64,000 bases of DNA, taken from NCBI GenBank assembly GCA_934630815.1, contig CAKTWI010000008.1:1-64000 (forward strand), in the 5' to 3' direction. The stretch is from an uncultured Senegalimassilia sp. Lineage in GTDB: Bacteria; Actinomycetota; Coriobacteriia; Coriobacteriales; Eggerthellaceae. The notes below the pieces were generated by a model, which saw nothing but the letters and a program-made list of their open reading frames with translations, ran no database searches and was not told where the DNA came from. Position numbers and translations under genes: made by a program. Positions 36,801 through 45,856 of this stretch are shown in pieces. Positions within the stretch are counted from its first letter, which is position 1; every line of letters starts with the position of its first letter.

Positions 36801-37346
36801 CTAGGCCTGCATACCCAGCTCCAGGGCGCGCAGGTTGCCTGCCAGCTTGTCCTTCTTACGCGCCGGGACCACGGCGGCCACAGCCGCGCGGATGGTTTCT
36901 TCACTGCAGAAATGCGTTTCGGCGAACAGCTTGCCCACCAGGATGACGTTGGCCAAACCTTTCAGGCCCGCCTCCTCGGCGAGGGCCGTGGCGGGCACGG
37001 CGCACACCGTAGCCCCTGGGATATCGGGGATGCGCGGCACGAGCGTGCTGTCCACGATGACCAAGCCCCCAGGCTGCACGCTATGCTCGAACTTGTCGAG
37101 CGACGGCTGGTTCATGACCACGAGCACATCGGGGTTGAGCACGAGCGGGCTTCCGATAGGGTCGTCGGAAATGCACACGCTGCAGTTGGCGGTGCCGCCA
37201 CGCATTTCGGGTCCGTAGCTGGGAAGCCAGGAAAGCTCGCGGTCCTCAAGCAGGCCGGCGTTGGCGATGATTTTGCCGGCGAACAGGATGCCCTGGCCGC
37301 CGAATCCGGCGAGGACGGCCTGCATGCAACGTTTCGGTTCGCTCAT
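36801..37346 (-). CDS. 2-oxoacid:ferredoxin oxidoreductase, gamma subunit
   Basis: The gamma subunit of a multi-subunit 2-oxoacid:ferredoxin oxidoreductase, 181 residues long, starts RCMQAVLAGFGGQGILFAGKIIANA with the family GGQG motif. It continues with WLPSYGPEMRGGTANCSVCIS and LVLNPDVLVVMNQPSLDKF. It contacts the CoA-binding part of the enzyme. It overlaps the beta subunit by ATGA. It is the last gene of the ferredoxin-alpha-beta-gamma set. Confidence 0.93.
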   Translation of the reverse strand: MSEPKRCMQAVLAGFGGQGILFAGKIIANAGLLEDRELSWLPSYGPEMRGGTANCSVCISDDPIGSPLVLNPDVLVVMNQPSLDKFEHSVQPGGLVIVDSTLVPRIPDIPGATVCAVPATALAEEAGLKGLANVILVGKLFAETHFCSEETIRAAVAAVVPARKKDKLAGNLRALELGMQA

Positions 37347-38206
37347 CGCGCACCCTCCTTGCCCTCGGCACGTTTCTCAGGATGGGCCACCGGGCAGTCG
37401 GCGCTGCGCGCAGCCGCGGCCTGTGCCGCATCGGCGAACCCGTCGGCCACCACATCGCGATACACGCCCAGCGGATAATATGGCAGCATGTTCTCACGCA
37501 TCCACGCGAAGCTATCCTGCGGCGTAAGACCCCAGTTCGTGGGACACGTGGACACCACTTCCACGAGCGAATAGCCGATGCCGTCGATCTGGTTCTGGAA
37601 CGCCTTCTTGATGGCGCGCTTGGCCTGGCGGACATGCTTAGGCGTGTCCACGGTCACGCGTTCCAGATACGCCGGGCCGTCAAGGCTGCTCAGCAGCTCG
37701 CACACGCGAACCGGGTAGCCGGCGGTGGAAACGTCGCGGCCATAGGGGCTGGTCTGCGTCACCTGGTTCGGCAAGCTGGTGGGCGCCATCTGCCCGCCGG
37801 TCATGCCGTAGATGGCGTTGTTGATGAAGATAACGGTGATGTGCTCGCCGCGCGTAGCCGCATGCACGGTCTCGGCCATACCGATGGAGGCGAGGTCGCC
37901 ATCGCCTTGATAGGCGAACACCACGTTGTCCGGCAGCACGCGCTTGACGCCCGTGGCAACCGCCGGGGCGCGGCCATGCGCCGCCTCAATCATGTCGCAA
38001 CCGAAGAAATCCGGCGCGGTGACGGCGCATCCCACGGGCGCGACGCCGACGGTGCGGCCTTCGATATCAAGCTCGTCGATGACCTCGGCGACCAAACGGT
38101 GCACGATGCCGTGCGGGCAACCCGGGCAGTAGTTCGTGACCACGGGCAGCAACGACTTCGGGCGCGAGAACACCACGCGGCCTTCGCCCTGTTTCTGCTC
38201 AGCCAT
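37343..38206 (-). CDS. 2-oxoacid:ferredoxin oxidoreductase, beta (TPP-binding) subunit
   Basis: The thiamine-diphosphate-binding subunit, 287 residues long, performs decarboxylation. It has VTNYCPGCPHGIVHRL near the N-terminus (cluster/TPP-related Cys). The TPP motif is AYQGDGDLASIGMAETVHAATRGEHITVIFINN, with GDG and NN, about residues 95-130, followed by YGMTGGQMAPTS. The start at 38206 follows the alpha stop by one base. With a Gly-rich separate ferredoxin subunit it resembles the 2-ketoisovalerate or 2-oxoglutarate type rather than pyruvate; the exact substrate cannot be read. Confidence 0.93.
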   Translation of the reverse strand: MAEQKQGEGRVVFSRPKSLLPVVTNYCPGCPHGIVHRLVAEVIDELDIEGRTVGVAPVGCAVTAPDFFGCDMIEAAHGRAPAVATGVKRVLPDNVVFAYQGDGDLASIGMAETVHAATRGEHITVIFINNAIYGMTGGQMAPTSLPNQVTQTSPYGRDVSTAGYPVRVCELLSSLDGPAYLERVTVDTPKHVRQAKRAIKKAFQNQIDGIGYSLVEVVSTCPTNWGLTPQDSFAWMRENMLPYYPLGVYRDVVADGFADAAQAAAARSADCPVAHPEKRAEGKEGAR

Positions 38207-38207
38207 G

Positions 38208-39275
38208 TTATTCACCGCCCTTCCCCGCAAGCTTGCGGATAGCACCCAGCACCTCATCGGGCGTGGGGATGATGCCGCCCGTGCGTCCGAAGAACTCCAC
38301 GGGAACACGGCCGTTGACCGCCAGTCGCACATCATCGACCATCTGGCCCATGTTCATCTCAACCGACAAGAACGCCTTCGCAGTCTCCATGCAGCCCTCG
38401 ATGGCGTCCACAGGGAACGGCCAGAGCGTGATGGGGCGCAAAAGGCCTGCCTTGATGCCCTCGGCGCGGGCGCGCACGACCGCCGAATGCGCGATACGCG
38501 CGGTGGCGCCGAACGACACGAGCACGATCTCAGCGTCCTCGCACATGAACGTTTCGGCACGCTGCTCGCGTGCCTTCACCGTCTCATAGCGCTCGAAACG
38601 CTCGATATTCAGGCGCTCGAGCTCGTCTGCCGTCAGGTAAAGCGAGTCCACGATATTGTGCTTGCGCGTGCCCTTATGGCCGGTGGTGGCCCAAGGCTTC
38701 TCCGGCAGCTGCTCCACGCGCTCGGGAAGCACGACGGGCTCCATCATCTGGCCGAGCATGCCGTCGGAGAGGATCATGGCCGGCATGCGGTACTCGTCGG
38801 CCTTCTCGAAGGACAGATACGCCAGATCGGCCATCTCCTGGACGGTGGAAGGCGCGAACACGAGCACCTGGAAGTCGCCGTGGCCCATAGCGCGCGTGGC
38901 CTGCCAGTAGTCGGACTGGGAAGGCTGGATACCGCCGAGACCCGGGCCGCCACGCTGCACGTTGACGATAACGCCGGGAAGATCGGCGCCCGCCATATAC
39001 GAAACGCCCTCGCCCTTAAGCGACACGCCCGGCGAAGACGACGACGTCATGACGCGAGCGCCCGCGGACGATGCGCCGTAAACCATGTTGATAGCTGCGA
39101 TCTCGCTTTCCGCCTGCAGATACGTGCCGCCCTCCTTGGGCATGCGCTTGGCCATATAAGCGGCAACCTCGGTCTGCGGCGTGATGGGGTAGCCGAAGAA
39201 GAAGCGGCATCCGGCGCGGATGGCAGCCTCGGCCATAGCCTCGTTGCCCTTCATGAGCACCTTTTCCTGAGACAT
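38208..39275 (-). CDS. 2-oxoacid:ferredoxin oxidoreductase, alpha subunit (VorB/KorA-type)
   Basis: The alpha subunit, 355 residues long, binds the pyrimidine end of TPP and the substrate. It begins KVLMKGNEAMAEAAIRAGC, then FFFGYPITPQTEVAAYMAKRM (the YPITP motif, about residues 28-32), and GVSLKGEGVSYMAGADLPGVIVNVQRGGPGLGG. The C-terminal part has PITLWPFP and FLSVEMNMGQMVDDVRLAV. It starts at TGATG with the ferredoxin stop, indicating coupling. Confidence 0.94.
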   Translation of the reverse strand: MSQEKVLMKGNEAMAEAAIRAGCRFFFGYPITPQTEVAAYMAKRMPKEGGTYLQAESEIAAINMVYGASSAGARVMTSSSSPGVSLKGEGVSYMAGADLPGVIVNVQRGGPGLGGIQPSQSDYWQATRAMGHGDFQVLVFAPSTVQEMADLAYLSFEKADEYRMPAMILSDGMLGQMMEPVVLPERVEQLPEKPWATTGHKGTRKHNIVDSLYLTADELERLNIERFERYETVKAREQRAETFMCEDAEIVLVSFGATARIAHSAVVRARAEGIKAGLLRPITLWPFPVDAIEGCMETAKAFLSVEMNMGQMVDDVRLAVNGRVPVEFFGRTGGIIPTPDEVLGAIRKLAGKGGE

Positions 39276-39481
39276 CAGCGCATCACCTCGATCGCAACGT
39301 CAGGGCACATAAGCGCGCACGAGCAGCAGCCCGTGCACTTGGACGCATCGATCAGCCGGGCCGGATGATAGCCCTTCGCCGTGATGCGGGAGCGGTCAAG
39401 CTCGATGATATGAGCCGGGCATGCATCCACGCACAACCCGCAGCCTTTGCAGAAACCGTCATCGACCGTTATCGCTGCCAT
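39275..39481 (-). CDS. 2[4Fe-4S] ferredoxin subunit (delta) of the oxidoreductase
   Basis: This 68-residue ferredoxin-type subunit carries two [4Fe-4S] motifs: CKGCGLCVDACP (residues 11-22) and CTGCCSCALMCPD near residue 48. It takes electrons from TPP catalysis to soluble ferredoxin. The ATG at 39481 has AAGGAAGG; the longer frame was rejected. A 122-base gap separates it from the P-loop ATPase gene upstream, so the operon might be continuous or have an internal promoter. Confidence 0.93.
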   Translation of the reverse strand: MAAITVDDGFCKGCGLCVDACPAHIIELDRSRITAKGYHPARLIDASKCTGCCSCALMCPDVAIEVMR

Positions 39482-39603
39482 GAGCCTTCCTTTCTCGTCT
39501 AAGCCGGCCAAACGACCGGCATATGGTTATCGAACACTCCCCCGAAAAAACTCCTTGAACAGAGGCACGGCCCCGCCCGAATCCACCGACGCGGACTTTG
39601 CCC

Positions 39604-40290
39604 TTACTCCCAGGGTTTTCGCACATGTACCGAAACAGGATAGCGCACACCCGGGATATCGGCATCTTCGAGCATACGACGGGGCACCGCGGAAAACGCC
39701 AGAGGCAAACCGGCCAGCGCGGCGACCTCCTGCGCGAACCCGACACCGCGGCTGAGCACTTCCCCGTCGGTGAAGTCGGCCAGGTGCGTGTTGTTCGCAA
39801 CCGCCGTGGCATGCAGATGGCTGACCGCCTCGATCTCTCGAAGCACGGAAAGCGCTTCATGCGCATCGTGCGTGAGATTGCGGCTGCGGTTCACCACATA
39901 CAACAGGTCGTAATTCCCCTCGGCGACGCCGCGGGCGAACCTGCCGAGCGCCGTAGCGCCCACATCGTCGCCGCCTGCATCGATGAGCAGCAGCCTTCCC
40001 TGCTCCCCGCGCGCCCAATCGAGGGCGGCGGAAACCTGCCCGGAGATGGCCGGCGCGTCAAGCGTAGTGCCCGCATACCGCGGGGCGATCACCTGCACGC
40101 CAGCGTCCTCGAGAAGACCACGGTAGTCGCTGCTTCGAAAGTACGGATTGACGATATCTAGGTCGGCAACGCGCACATCGAGTCCAGCATACCGGGCATC
40201 AAGGGCCAGGTTGATGGCCAGATTGGTCTTTCCGACCCCATAATGTCCCGTGATAACGGTAACCGGTTTCAACCGTTTGACATCGAACAT
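39604..40290 (-). CDS. P-loop NTPase of the MinD/ParA/SIMIBI type
   Basis: This 228-residue ATPase has a Walker A GHYGVGKTNLAIN (about residues 14-26) of the deviant SIMIBI type and AGLDVRVADLDIVNPYFRSSDYRG, where DLD resembles Walker A-prime. Further on are LLIDAGGDDVGA, VVNRSR and a C-terminal SAVPRRMLEDADIPGVRYPVSVH. No partner is obvious. It lies between the acyl-CoA ligase (13 bases downstream of that gene) and the oxidoreductase, so it may serve assembly or activation of one of them. The ATG at 40290 was preferred to a TTG two codons earlier. Confidence 0.8.
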   Translation of the reverse strand: MFDVKRLKPVTVITGHYGVGKTNLAINLALDARYAGLDVRVADLDIVNPYFRSSDYRGLLEDAGVQVIAPRYAGTTLDAPAISGQVSAALDWARGEQGRLLLIDAGGDDVGATALGRFARGVAEGNYDLLYVVNRSRNLTHDAHEALSVLREIEAVSHLHATAVANNTHLADFTDGEVLSRGVGFAQEVAALAGLPLAFSAVPRRMLEDADIPGVRYPVSVHVRKPWE

Positions 40291-40302
40291 GTTCAAACAG
40301 CC

Positions 40303-42096
40303 TTACACCAAGCCCTCGGGCACCTTAGTCTTCGGCTTGCCCTCCTGGCTTTCGTCAGCCTCGCGGATGGCGGCTCGGCGGATCTTGCCGTTGACAGTCT
40401 TGGGTAGCGCGTCGACGAACTCCACGATGCGGGGATATTTGTACGGCGCCGTGCGCTGCTTGACCCATTGCTGCAGCTCGCGCACGAGCACCTCGGAACC
40501 CTCGAAACCGTCCGCCAGCACCACCGTGGCCTTGACCGCCTTGCCGCGCACGGGGTCGGGCACGCCGGTAACGGCGCATTCGCGCACGGCGTCATGCTCG
40601 AGCAGCACGCTTTCAATCTCGAAGGGGCCGATGCGATAGCCCGACGACTTGATGACGTCGTCGTTGCGGCCAACGTACCAGAGGTACCCGTCCTCGTCGA
40701 CCCAGGCGGTATCTCCGGTGTGGTACCAACCGTCGTACACGGCCGCTTCGGTTTTCTCGGGATTGCGGTAGTACTCCAACATGATGCCCGGGGCCTTCTC
40801 ATGTACATCGATGCAAATCTCGCCCGTCTCGCCAACGTCGCAGCGGCTCCCGTCGCCGCGCTGCACCTCGATGGTGAACGCCGGCGAAGGATGGCCCATG
40901 GAGCCGGGCTTGGGCACCGCATGCGTAAGGTTGGCCACGGTGAGCGGAGTCTCCGTCTGACCGAAGCCCTCGAAGATAGTCAGCCCCGTGTGTTCCTTCC
41001 AGAAGTCGAACAGGTCGGGGTTGAGCGCCTCACCGGCGGTAGTACAGTACGTAAGCGTGCTCAAATCATGGGCATCCACGTCGGCCTGCATCATCATGCG
41101 GTACATGGTGGGCGGGCAGCACAGCGTGGTGACCCCGTAGCGAGGAATCAAATCCAAGATCTCGTCGGCATGGAAACGGTCGAAGTCGTACGTGAGCACG
41201 CAGGCTTCCATGAGCCACTGGCCATAATACTTGCCCCACACGGCTTTGCCCCAGCCGGTGTCGGCGATGGTCAGATGCAGCCCGTCAGGCTTGACGTTGT
41301 GCCAGTGCTTCGCCGTGACCAGGTGCGCCAATGCGTAGTAGGAATCATGCAGCACCATCTTGGGGTTGCCGGAGGTGCCGGAGGAGAAATACATGAGCAT
41401 GGGGTCGCCGACATGGGTTTCCACGCGGGAGAATTCCTCGCAGGCATTGCGCACGCCGGTGTTGAAATCATGCCAGCCCTCACGCTGCGCGGGCACGGCG
41501 CACACGCCCTCGAGGCCGGAGAGCACAGCTCCCACCGGGCCGTCAGCGGCAAGCCAATTGCCATCCGCGTCCTTCTCGGTCAGGCCCCCGCCGGCGCCAT
41601 TGACCAAAAACAGGTTCTCAACCGAAGGACAGCGATCCACGACGTTGTCCACCACTTGTGCGATGGTGCCGATGGAGGTGCAGATGACAGCCTTGATGGA
41701 AGCGCCGTTCAGGCGATACTCCAAGTCGTGCTCCTTGAGCATGAACGTTGCCGGAACCATGACGGCGCCGAGTTTGGCGAGCGCGGTTGCCACGAACCAG
41801 AACTGGTAATGGCGGCGCAGGATCACCATGACCATGTCGCCCTTACCCACGCCGTGCGCAGCAAGGTAGTTCGCCGTCTTGTCAGACCAGCGTTTCATGT
41901 CGGCGAACGTGAACAGATGCTCCTCGCCTTCAGGGTTGCACCACATCATGGCGCGGCGATCGGGGTCGTTGTCCGCGATGTCGTCCACCACGTCATAGCC
42001 GAAGTTGAAGGTATCGAGGCACTTCACCTTGAAATCGGTGAGCACGCCCTGCTCGTCGTAGGTTTCCTCGCAGTAACGCAGATTGATGTTTCTCAT
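40303..42096 (-). CDS. AMP-forming acyl-CoA synthetase/ligase
   Basis: This adenylate-forming enzyme of 597 residues activates a carboxylic acid to its CoA thioester. Motifs: the phosphate-loop MYFSSGTSGNPKMVLHD near residue 240, FEGFGQTETPLTVAN (A5-like), YDGWYHTGDTAWVDEDGYLWYVGRNDDVIKSSGYRIGP (A7-A8), and the final catalytic lysine motif PKTVNGKIRRAAIRE (A10). The sequence resembles the acetyl/medium-chain or aromatic acid family. Next to a 2-oxoacid oxidoreductase, the pair could link acyl-CoA and free acid in amino acid catabolism. The substrate is not visible. Confidence 0.93.
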   Translation of the reverse strand: MRNINLRYCEETYDEQGVLTDFKVKCLDTFNFGYDVVDDIADNDPDRRAMMWCNPEGEEHLFTFADMKRWSDKTANYLAAHGVGKGDMVMVILRRHYQFWFVATALAKLGAVMVPATFMLKEHDLEYRLNGASIKAVICTSIGTIAQVVDNVVDRCPSVENLFLVNGAGGGLTEKDADGNWLAADGPVGAVLSGLEGVCAVPAQREGWHDFNTGVRNACEEFSRVETHVGDPMLMYFSSGTSGNPKMVLHDSYYALAHLVTAKHWHNVKPDGLHLTIADTGWGKAVWGKYYGQWLMEACVLTYDFDRFHADEILDLIPRYGVTTLCCPPTMYRMMMQADVDAHDLSTLTYCTTAGEALNPDLFDFWKEHTGLTIFEGFGQTETPLTVANLTHAVPKPGSMGHPSPAFTIEVQRGDGSRCDVGETGEICIDVHEKAPGIMLEYYRNPEKTEAAVYDGWYHTGDTAWVDEDGYLWYVGRNDDVIKSSGYRIGPFEIESVLLEHDAVRECAVTGVPDPVRGKAVKATVVLADGFEGSEVLVRELQQWVKQRTAPYKYPRIVEFVDALPKTVNGKIRRAAIREADESQEGKPKTKVPEGLV

Positions 42097-42201
42097 GGTG
42101 TTGCCGAACTTCCTTGAAATTTGGTGCGCGGAACCAGACCGCGCACGATGCGGTCGATAAGAAGGTTGGTATCAGGCAAGCAACCCTAGGCGGGCGCTTG
42201 C

Positions 42202-42783
42202 CTAGATAATGTCTTCCTTCGCCTTCAAAACGACAGCCAGGAATTTGCACGGTGCGCCACCGATGGCGATCATGCCGTGCCCACGTCCGGAATCATAGAG
42301 CAGCATGTCCCCAGGGCCGAGCTCCTCGGTGTGCTCCTCGTACTGGAAGCGCATACGACCTTCCAGGATGTAATCAAGCTCCTGCCCGCTGTGATACGAC
42401 AGGTGGATGGGCTTGTCCTGCAGTTCGGGGCGATAATCTGCCGTCACGAAGAACGGCTCGCACAGCTTGTTGCGATAGTGCGGAGCCTTGTGCAGGTACT
42501 CAAGGCCGCTGCGGCGCTTCACCGCCAGGCCCTCGTCGGCGCGCGTGAGCGTGTAGCCCGTCAGGTGCGGGGTTTCACCGGTAAGCAGCTCGATGGGGTC
42601 GACGCCCAGGTTCGCCGCGCACTTATACAAGAAAGTGAATGAAAGCTCCTCTGCCCCTGATTCCTGCGCCTGGTACTCGGCCAGGCTGCGGCCGGTGGCA
42701 TCAGCCATCTCCTGCATGGTCAGGCCCATATCCTCGCGCAGCGCGCGGATCCTGTTCGCCACCTCTTGATAATTCGGCTCCAT
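42202..42783 (-). CDS. XRE-family transcriptional regulator with cupin domain
   Basis: This two-domain regulator has 193 residues. An N-terminal HTH (VANRIRALREDMGLTMQEMADATGRSLAEYQAQESG, residues 7-42) is followed by a C-terminal cupin (about 115-185) with HLSYHSGQELDYILEGRMRF, GPGDMLLYDSGRGHGM and FLAVVL. Such proteins sense small metabolites. It is the first gene upstream of the acyl-CoA ligase on the same strand and probably controls this ligase-ATPase-oxidoreductase set. TGAGGAGG precedes the ATG. Confidence 0.9.
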   Translation of the reverse strand: MEPNYQEVANRIRALREDMGLTMQEMADATGRSLAEYQAQESGAEELSFTFLYKCAANLGVDPIELLTGETPHLTGYTLTRADEGLAVKRRSGLEYLHKAPHYRNKLCEPFFVTADYRPELQDKPIHLSYHSGQELDYILEGRMRFQYEEHTEELGPGDMLLYDSGRGHGMIAIGGAPCKFLAVVLKAKEDII

Positions 42784-42861
42784 GAAAACCTGACCTCCTC
42801 ACATGCAATTACGTCAAAATCATAGTAAATAAATGGTACGCGCGAAATTGTTTCCAATATG

Positions 42862-42897
42862 TTTCATGCCGGCGAAGAAGCCTTCGCCGGCATGAAA
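42862..42897. terminator. Hairpin terminator downstream of rsmB
   Basis: A perfect 16-bp stem (TTTCATGCCGGCGAAG and complement) closes an AAGC-type tetraloop 14 bases past the rsmB stop. The flanking T-tract is weak on either strand, so efficiency is uncertain. Confidence 0.65.
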
Positions 42898-42910
42898 ACG
42901 GGATCTTATA

Positions 42911-44902
42911 TTATTCCTGCGGCTTACGGACGAAGCGCACGGCGAAGTGCGCATCGGACGAGCCAGGGGCAAGGCGGGTTGCAAGGCAGTTGCGGCCGCA
43001 CAGTTGGTCGAGCGTGAAGCCGGCGCCCTCCTCGCTTTCCAGGAACGCCTTCACCACGCCGGCGTTCTCCTCGCGCGTGACCGTGCACGTGGAATATGCC
43101 AGCGCACCGCCCGGGGCAACATGGCCCGCCGTAGCCTTGAGCATGCCCAGCTGGGCTTCCACGAAACCCGCCAGGTCCTCCTCGCTCGTACGCCAACGGA
43201 TCTCGGGGTGACGGCGAAGCGTGCCCATGCCCGAGCAAGGGGCGTCCACGAAGATGAATGAGAACATGCGGTCGGGCATGATGTTGTCCAGCTCCAGCGC
43301 ATTGCCGGTGAAGGCCTCGGTCACCACGACGCCGTACTGCTCGGCGCGCTTCTCAAGCAGGCGCGTCTTGTAGGCGTGGTTGTCGATGGTGACGTATTCC
43401 TCGATCTGTGACCCGTACTTGCGGCAGGCGTTGGACTGCAGCAGGATGGTCTTCGTGGCGCGGCCGGCGCCGATCTCGAGCACGCTTTCGGGCTTCTCAT
43501 CAGGAAGCACGTTGGCGGCCACCATCTGCGCAGCGGCGTCGGAGACCAAGATCTTACCCTGGTCGAGCTGGCGCGCAAGCGCGGGCACCAGCAGGGCACG
43601 GCTTTCAGGCACGCGCAAGCAACCCTGCACGTTCATGTCGCCGAGGGCCACCGGCTGCACTTCCTCTTCCGCACGCTCGAAGGCCTTGAGCACATGGTCA
43701 TCGTCCACCTTGCAGGCGTTGACAGCCACATACAGCGGCGCCTGCTCGTTGGATGCGCGCATGAACTCGATGGCGGCCTGCGGGCCCATCTCCTCCATGA
43801 GCTTCTTGGCCATCCACGTGGGGAACGCCTGGGTACGGGCAAGCGCATCCAGGTCCGTGGCCGGGTTGCCGAACGGGAAATCAATGCGCAGGCGCACGAT
43901 CTTGTGCAGCACGGCGTTTGCCACGCGCGCCGCGGGGCCCGGGCTGAACGACTTCACCATCTCCACGCCCTGGTCGACGGCCGCATGAGCCTCCTTGCCC
44001 AGGAAGATGAGCTCGTAGGTTGAGATCTGCAGCGCGTCGCGCGTCTCGCGGAAGATGTCCTCGGGCGTGTCGAGCGCTCGGTCGATGATCTCGTCGAGCG
44101 TGCCGCGGGCGCTGACCGTGCCAAGGGCGAGCAGCGTGGCGAACGCGCGGTCTTCAACGGACATGGTGGACTTGTCGATCACCTGGGCGATGACGTCCTG
44201 CGCGAACGCGTTGCGCTCGCGGACGGTGCGCACCACATCGAGCGCCGCCAAGCGGGCGGGCGTTGCGTTGGATTTACGGCGCGGACGTGCCGGCTTGGCC
44301 GAACCGCGGAAGCCGCCCTTCTCGCCACGCGGCGCGCCCTGGCCGCCCTGCTCGGGCTTACGGCGCGGGTCGCGTGCGGTGTTGCGGCCGCGGAAATCGG
44401 GCTTCGGCTCGCGCGCGGGGCGATCGCCGCCCGCATGCTGCGCGGCCTCGGGACGCTGGCCGCCCTCGGCGCCCTCGCGCTTGAAATCGGGCTTGCCGTC
44501 ACGCTTGAAATCGCGCTTCGGGCCACGATCGCCCTTATAGCCGCCACGACGGTCGTCACGGCCCCCGTTGTAGCCGCCGCGACGCTCGTCGCGCCCGCCG
44601 TTAGCGCGATACTCGCGCTTCTCGCCGTCGCGCCCGCCGTTAGCGCGGAAATCCCGCTTCTCGCCGTCGCGGCCGCGATATCCGCCCTTGCCGCCATCGC
44701 AGCGCTGGCCGTCACGGCTACCCTGTCCGCGATATCCGCCGCGACGATCGTCACGGCCGCCGAAACCGCCTTTGCCGCCATCGCGGCGCGGGCCGCCCTG
44801 ACGATTGCCGTGGCCGCCGTGCTGGCCGCCCTTTCGATAGCCGCCGTTGCCGCCTTCGCGGCGCTGACGCGGCGTGCCTTCGTTGTTATGCTGTTCAGCC
44901 AC
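42911..44902 (-). CDS. rsmB: 16S rRNA m5C967 methyltransferase with a long Arg/Gly-rich N-terminal extension
   Basis: RsmB methylates C967 of 16S rRNA. The catalytic part is conventional: a NusB-like RNA-binding domain at about residues 215-345 (ARLAALDVVRTVRERNAFAQDVI), and an SAM methyltransferase at 440-663 with LEIGAGRATKTILLQ, FVDAPCSGMGTLRRHPE and the catalytic Cys motif AYSTCTVTREEN. Uncommonly, the first 210 residues are low-complexity and dominated by Gly, Arg, Asp and Lys, with repeats such as GGRDERRGGY and GRDGEKR. Total length is 663 against about 430-450 normally. The GTG start has GGGAGGG at the right distance and overlaps the fmt stop, so the extension looks genuine. Confidence 0.92.
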   Translation of the reverse strand: MAEQHNNEGTPRQRREGGNGGYRKGGQHGGHGNRQGGPRRDGGKGGFGGRDDRRGGYRGQGSRDGQRCDGGKGGYRGRDGEKRDFRANGGRDGEKREYRANGGRDERRGGYNGGRDDRRGGYKGDRGPKRDFKRDGKPDFKREGAEGGQRPEAAQHAGGDRPAREPKPDFRGRNTARDPRRKPEQGGQGAPRGEKGGFRGSAKPARPRRKSNATPARLAALDVVRTVRERNAFAQDVIAQVIDKSTMSVEDRAFATLLALGTVSARGTLDEIIDRALDTPEDIFRETRDALQISTYELIFLGKEAHAAVDQGVEMVKSFSPGPAARVANAVLHKIVRLRIDFPFGNPATDLDALARTQAFPTWMAKKLMEEMGPQAAIEFMRASNEQAPLYVAVNACKVDDDHVLKAFERAEEEVQPVALGDMNVQGCLRVPESRALLVPALARQLDQGKILVSDAAAQMVAANVLPDEKPESVLEIGAGRATKTILLQSNACRKYGSQIEEYVTIDNHAYKTRLLEKRAEQYGVVVTEAFTGNALELDNIMPDRMFSFIFVDAPCSGMGTLRRHPEIRWRTSEEDLAGFVEAQLGMLKATAGHVAPGGALAYSTCTVTREENAGVVKAFLESEEGAGFTLDQLCGRNCLATRLAPGSSDAHFAVRFVRKPQE

Positions 44903-45851
44903 GCGGGCCCTCCCAAGTCTTGGTGTCTTCCTTGATTCCCTGAATGCCCGCGGCGAAGGCCTTGGCCGCCATGGCCGCCTTGCCGGCAGGTTTCACTTCC
45001 AAAAGCTCGATGACGCCATCCGCGGCGCCCAAGTACAAACGCTTTGCAGCGAAGCGCACGCTGCCGGGGCCCATGCCCGCGCTTCCCGCATCCGCCTGGT
45101 CGGCTGCTGCCGGTCGCGCGGCGAGCACGGTGACGTCCTTGCCCGCTACGGTCGCATGCGCCGGATGGGCAGCGCTTGATGCGCGCACCTTGCGGCACGC
45201 CTGCTCAACCGTGTCGGCCGGGCTGAGCGAAAGCTCATCCTTGCCGATCTTCTCGGCGTAGGTGACGTGCTCGGCGTCCTGGCGCGTCCAGCGGATGCAT
45301 CCGGCCTCCAGCTGGGAAAGCGCCGTGAGCAGCGCGTGCGCGCCCAGATCGGCAAGCAGGTCGGTGAGCAACGCGACATCCTTGTCGCCCACTTCAAGCG
45401 ATCGGCACACGCAGTAATCGCCCGTGTCGAGCCCCTCCTCCATGCGCATGATGCACACGCCGGCCTCCTCGTCGCCCGACAGGATGGCGCGCTCGATGGG
45501 AGCGGCGCCGCGCCAGCGCGGCAGCAGCGAGGCGTGCACGTTCAAGCAACCATGCTTGGGGATGGACAGCACCTCGGCGGGCAGCAGCATGCCATAAGCG
45601 GCAACGCAGATGACATCGGGCTCAAGCGCCACGAGCGCCTTCTGCTCATCGGCGTCGCGCAGCGTCTTCGGCGTGAACACGGGGATGCCGCGCTCGCATG
45701 CCTCGACCTTCACCGGGCTGGGCACCAGCTGCTTGCCGCGGCCGCGCACGGCGTCGGGGCGCGTGTAGACGGCCACCACGTCGTGCTGCGAGGCAAGTTC
45801 GGAAAGCACCGATGCGGCGAAGTCGGGCGTGCCCATGAATACGATGCGCAT
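44895..45851 (-). CDS. fmt: Methionyl-tRNA formyltransferase
   Basis: Fmt formylates Met-tRNA(fMet) with 10-formyl-THF for initiation. The 318-residue protein has MRIVFMGTPDFAASVLSELA and VYTRPDAVRGRGK. The catalytic Asn/His/Asp region is seen in LNVHASLLPRWRGAAPIERAILSGDEEAGVCIMRMEEGLDTGDY, and a C-terminal OB-like domain follows from residue 205. Length matches. Stop overlaps the rsmB start and def lies 6 bases upstream: a def-fmt-rsmB operon, a widespread order. Confidence 0.96.
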   Translation of the reverse strand: MRIVFMGTPDFAASVLSELASQHDVVAVYTRPDAVRGRGKQLVPSPVKVEACERGIPVFTPKTLRDADEQKALVALEPDVICVAAYGMLLPAEVLSIPKHGCLNVHASLLPRWRGAAPIERAILSGDEEAGVCIMRMEEGLDTGDYCVCRSLEVGDKDVALLTDLLADLGAHALLTALSQLEAGCIRWTRQDAEHVTYAEKIGKDELSLSPADTVEQACRKVRASSAAHPAHATVAGKDVTVLAARPAAADQADAGSAGMGPGSVRFAAKRLYLGAADGVIELLEVKPAGKAAMAAKAFAAGIQGIKEDTKTWEGPRG

Positions 45852-45856
45852 GTCCC

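Noticed and set aside
44179-45198. 339-codon minus-strand frame across the rsmB/fmt junction
   Set aside because: An Ala/Arg-rich shadow of the RGG-coding repeats in another frame; the real frames have start sites and motifs.
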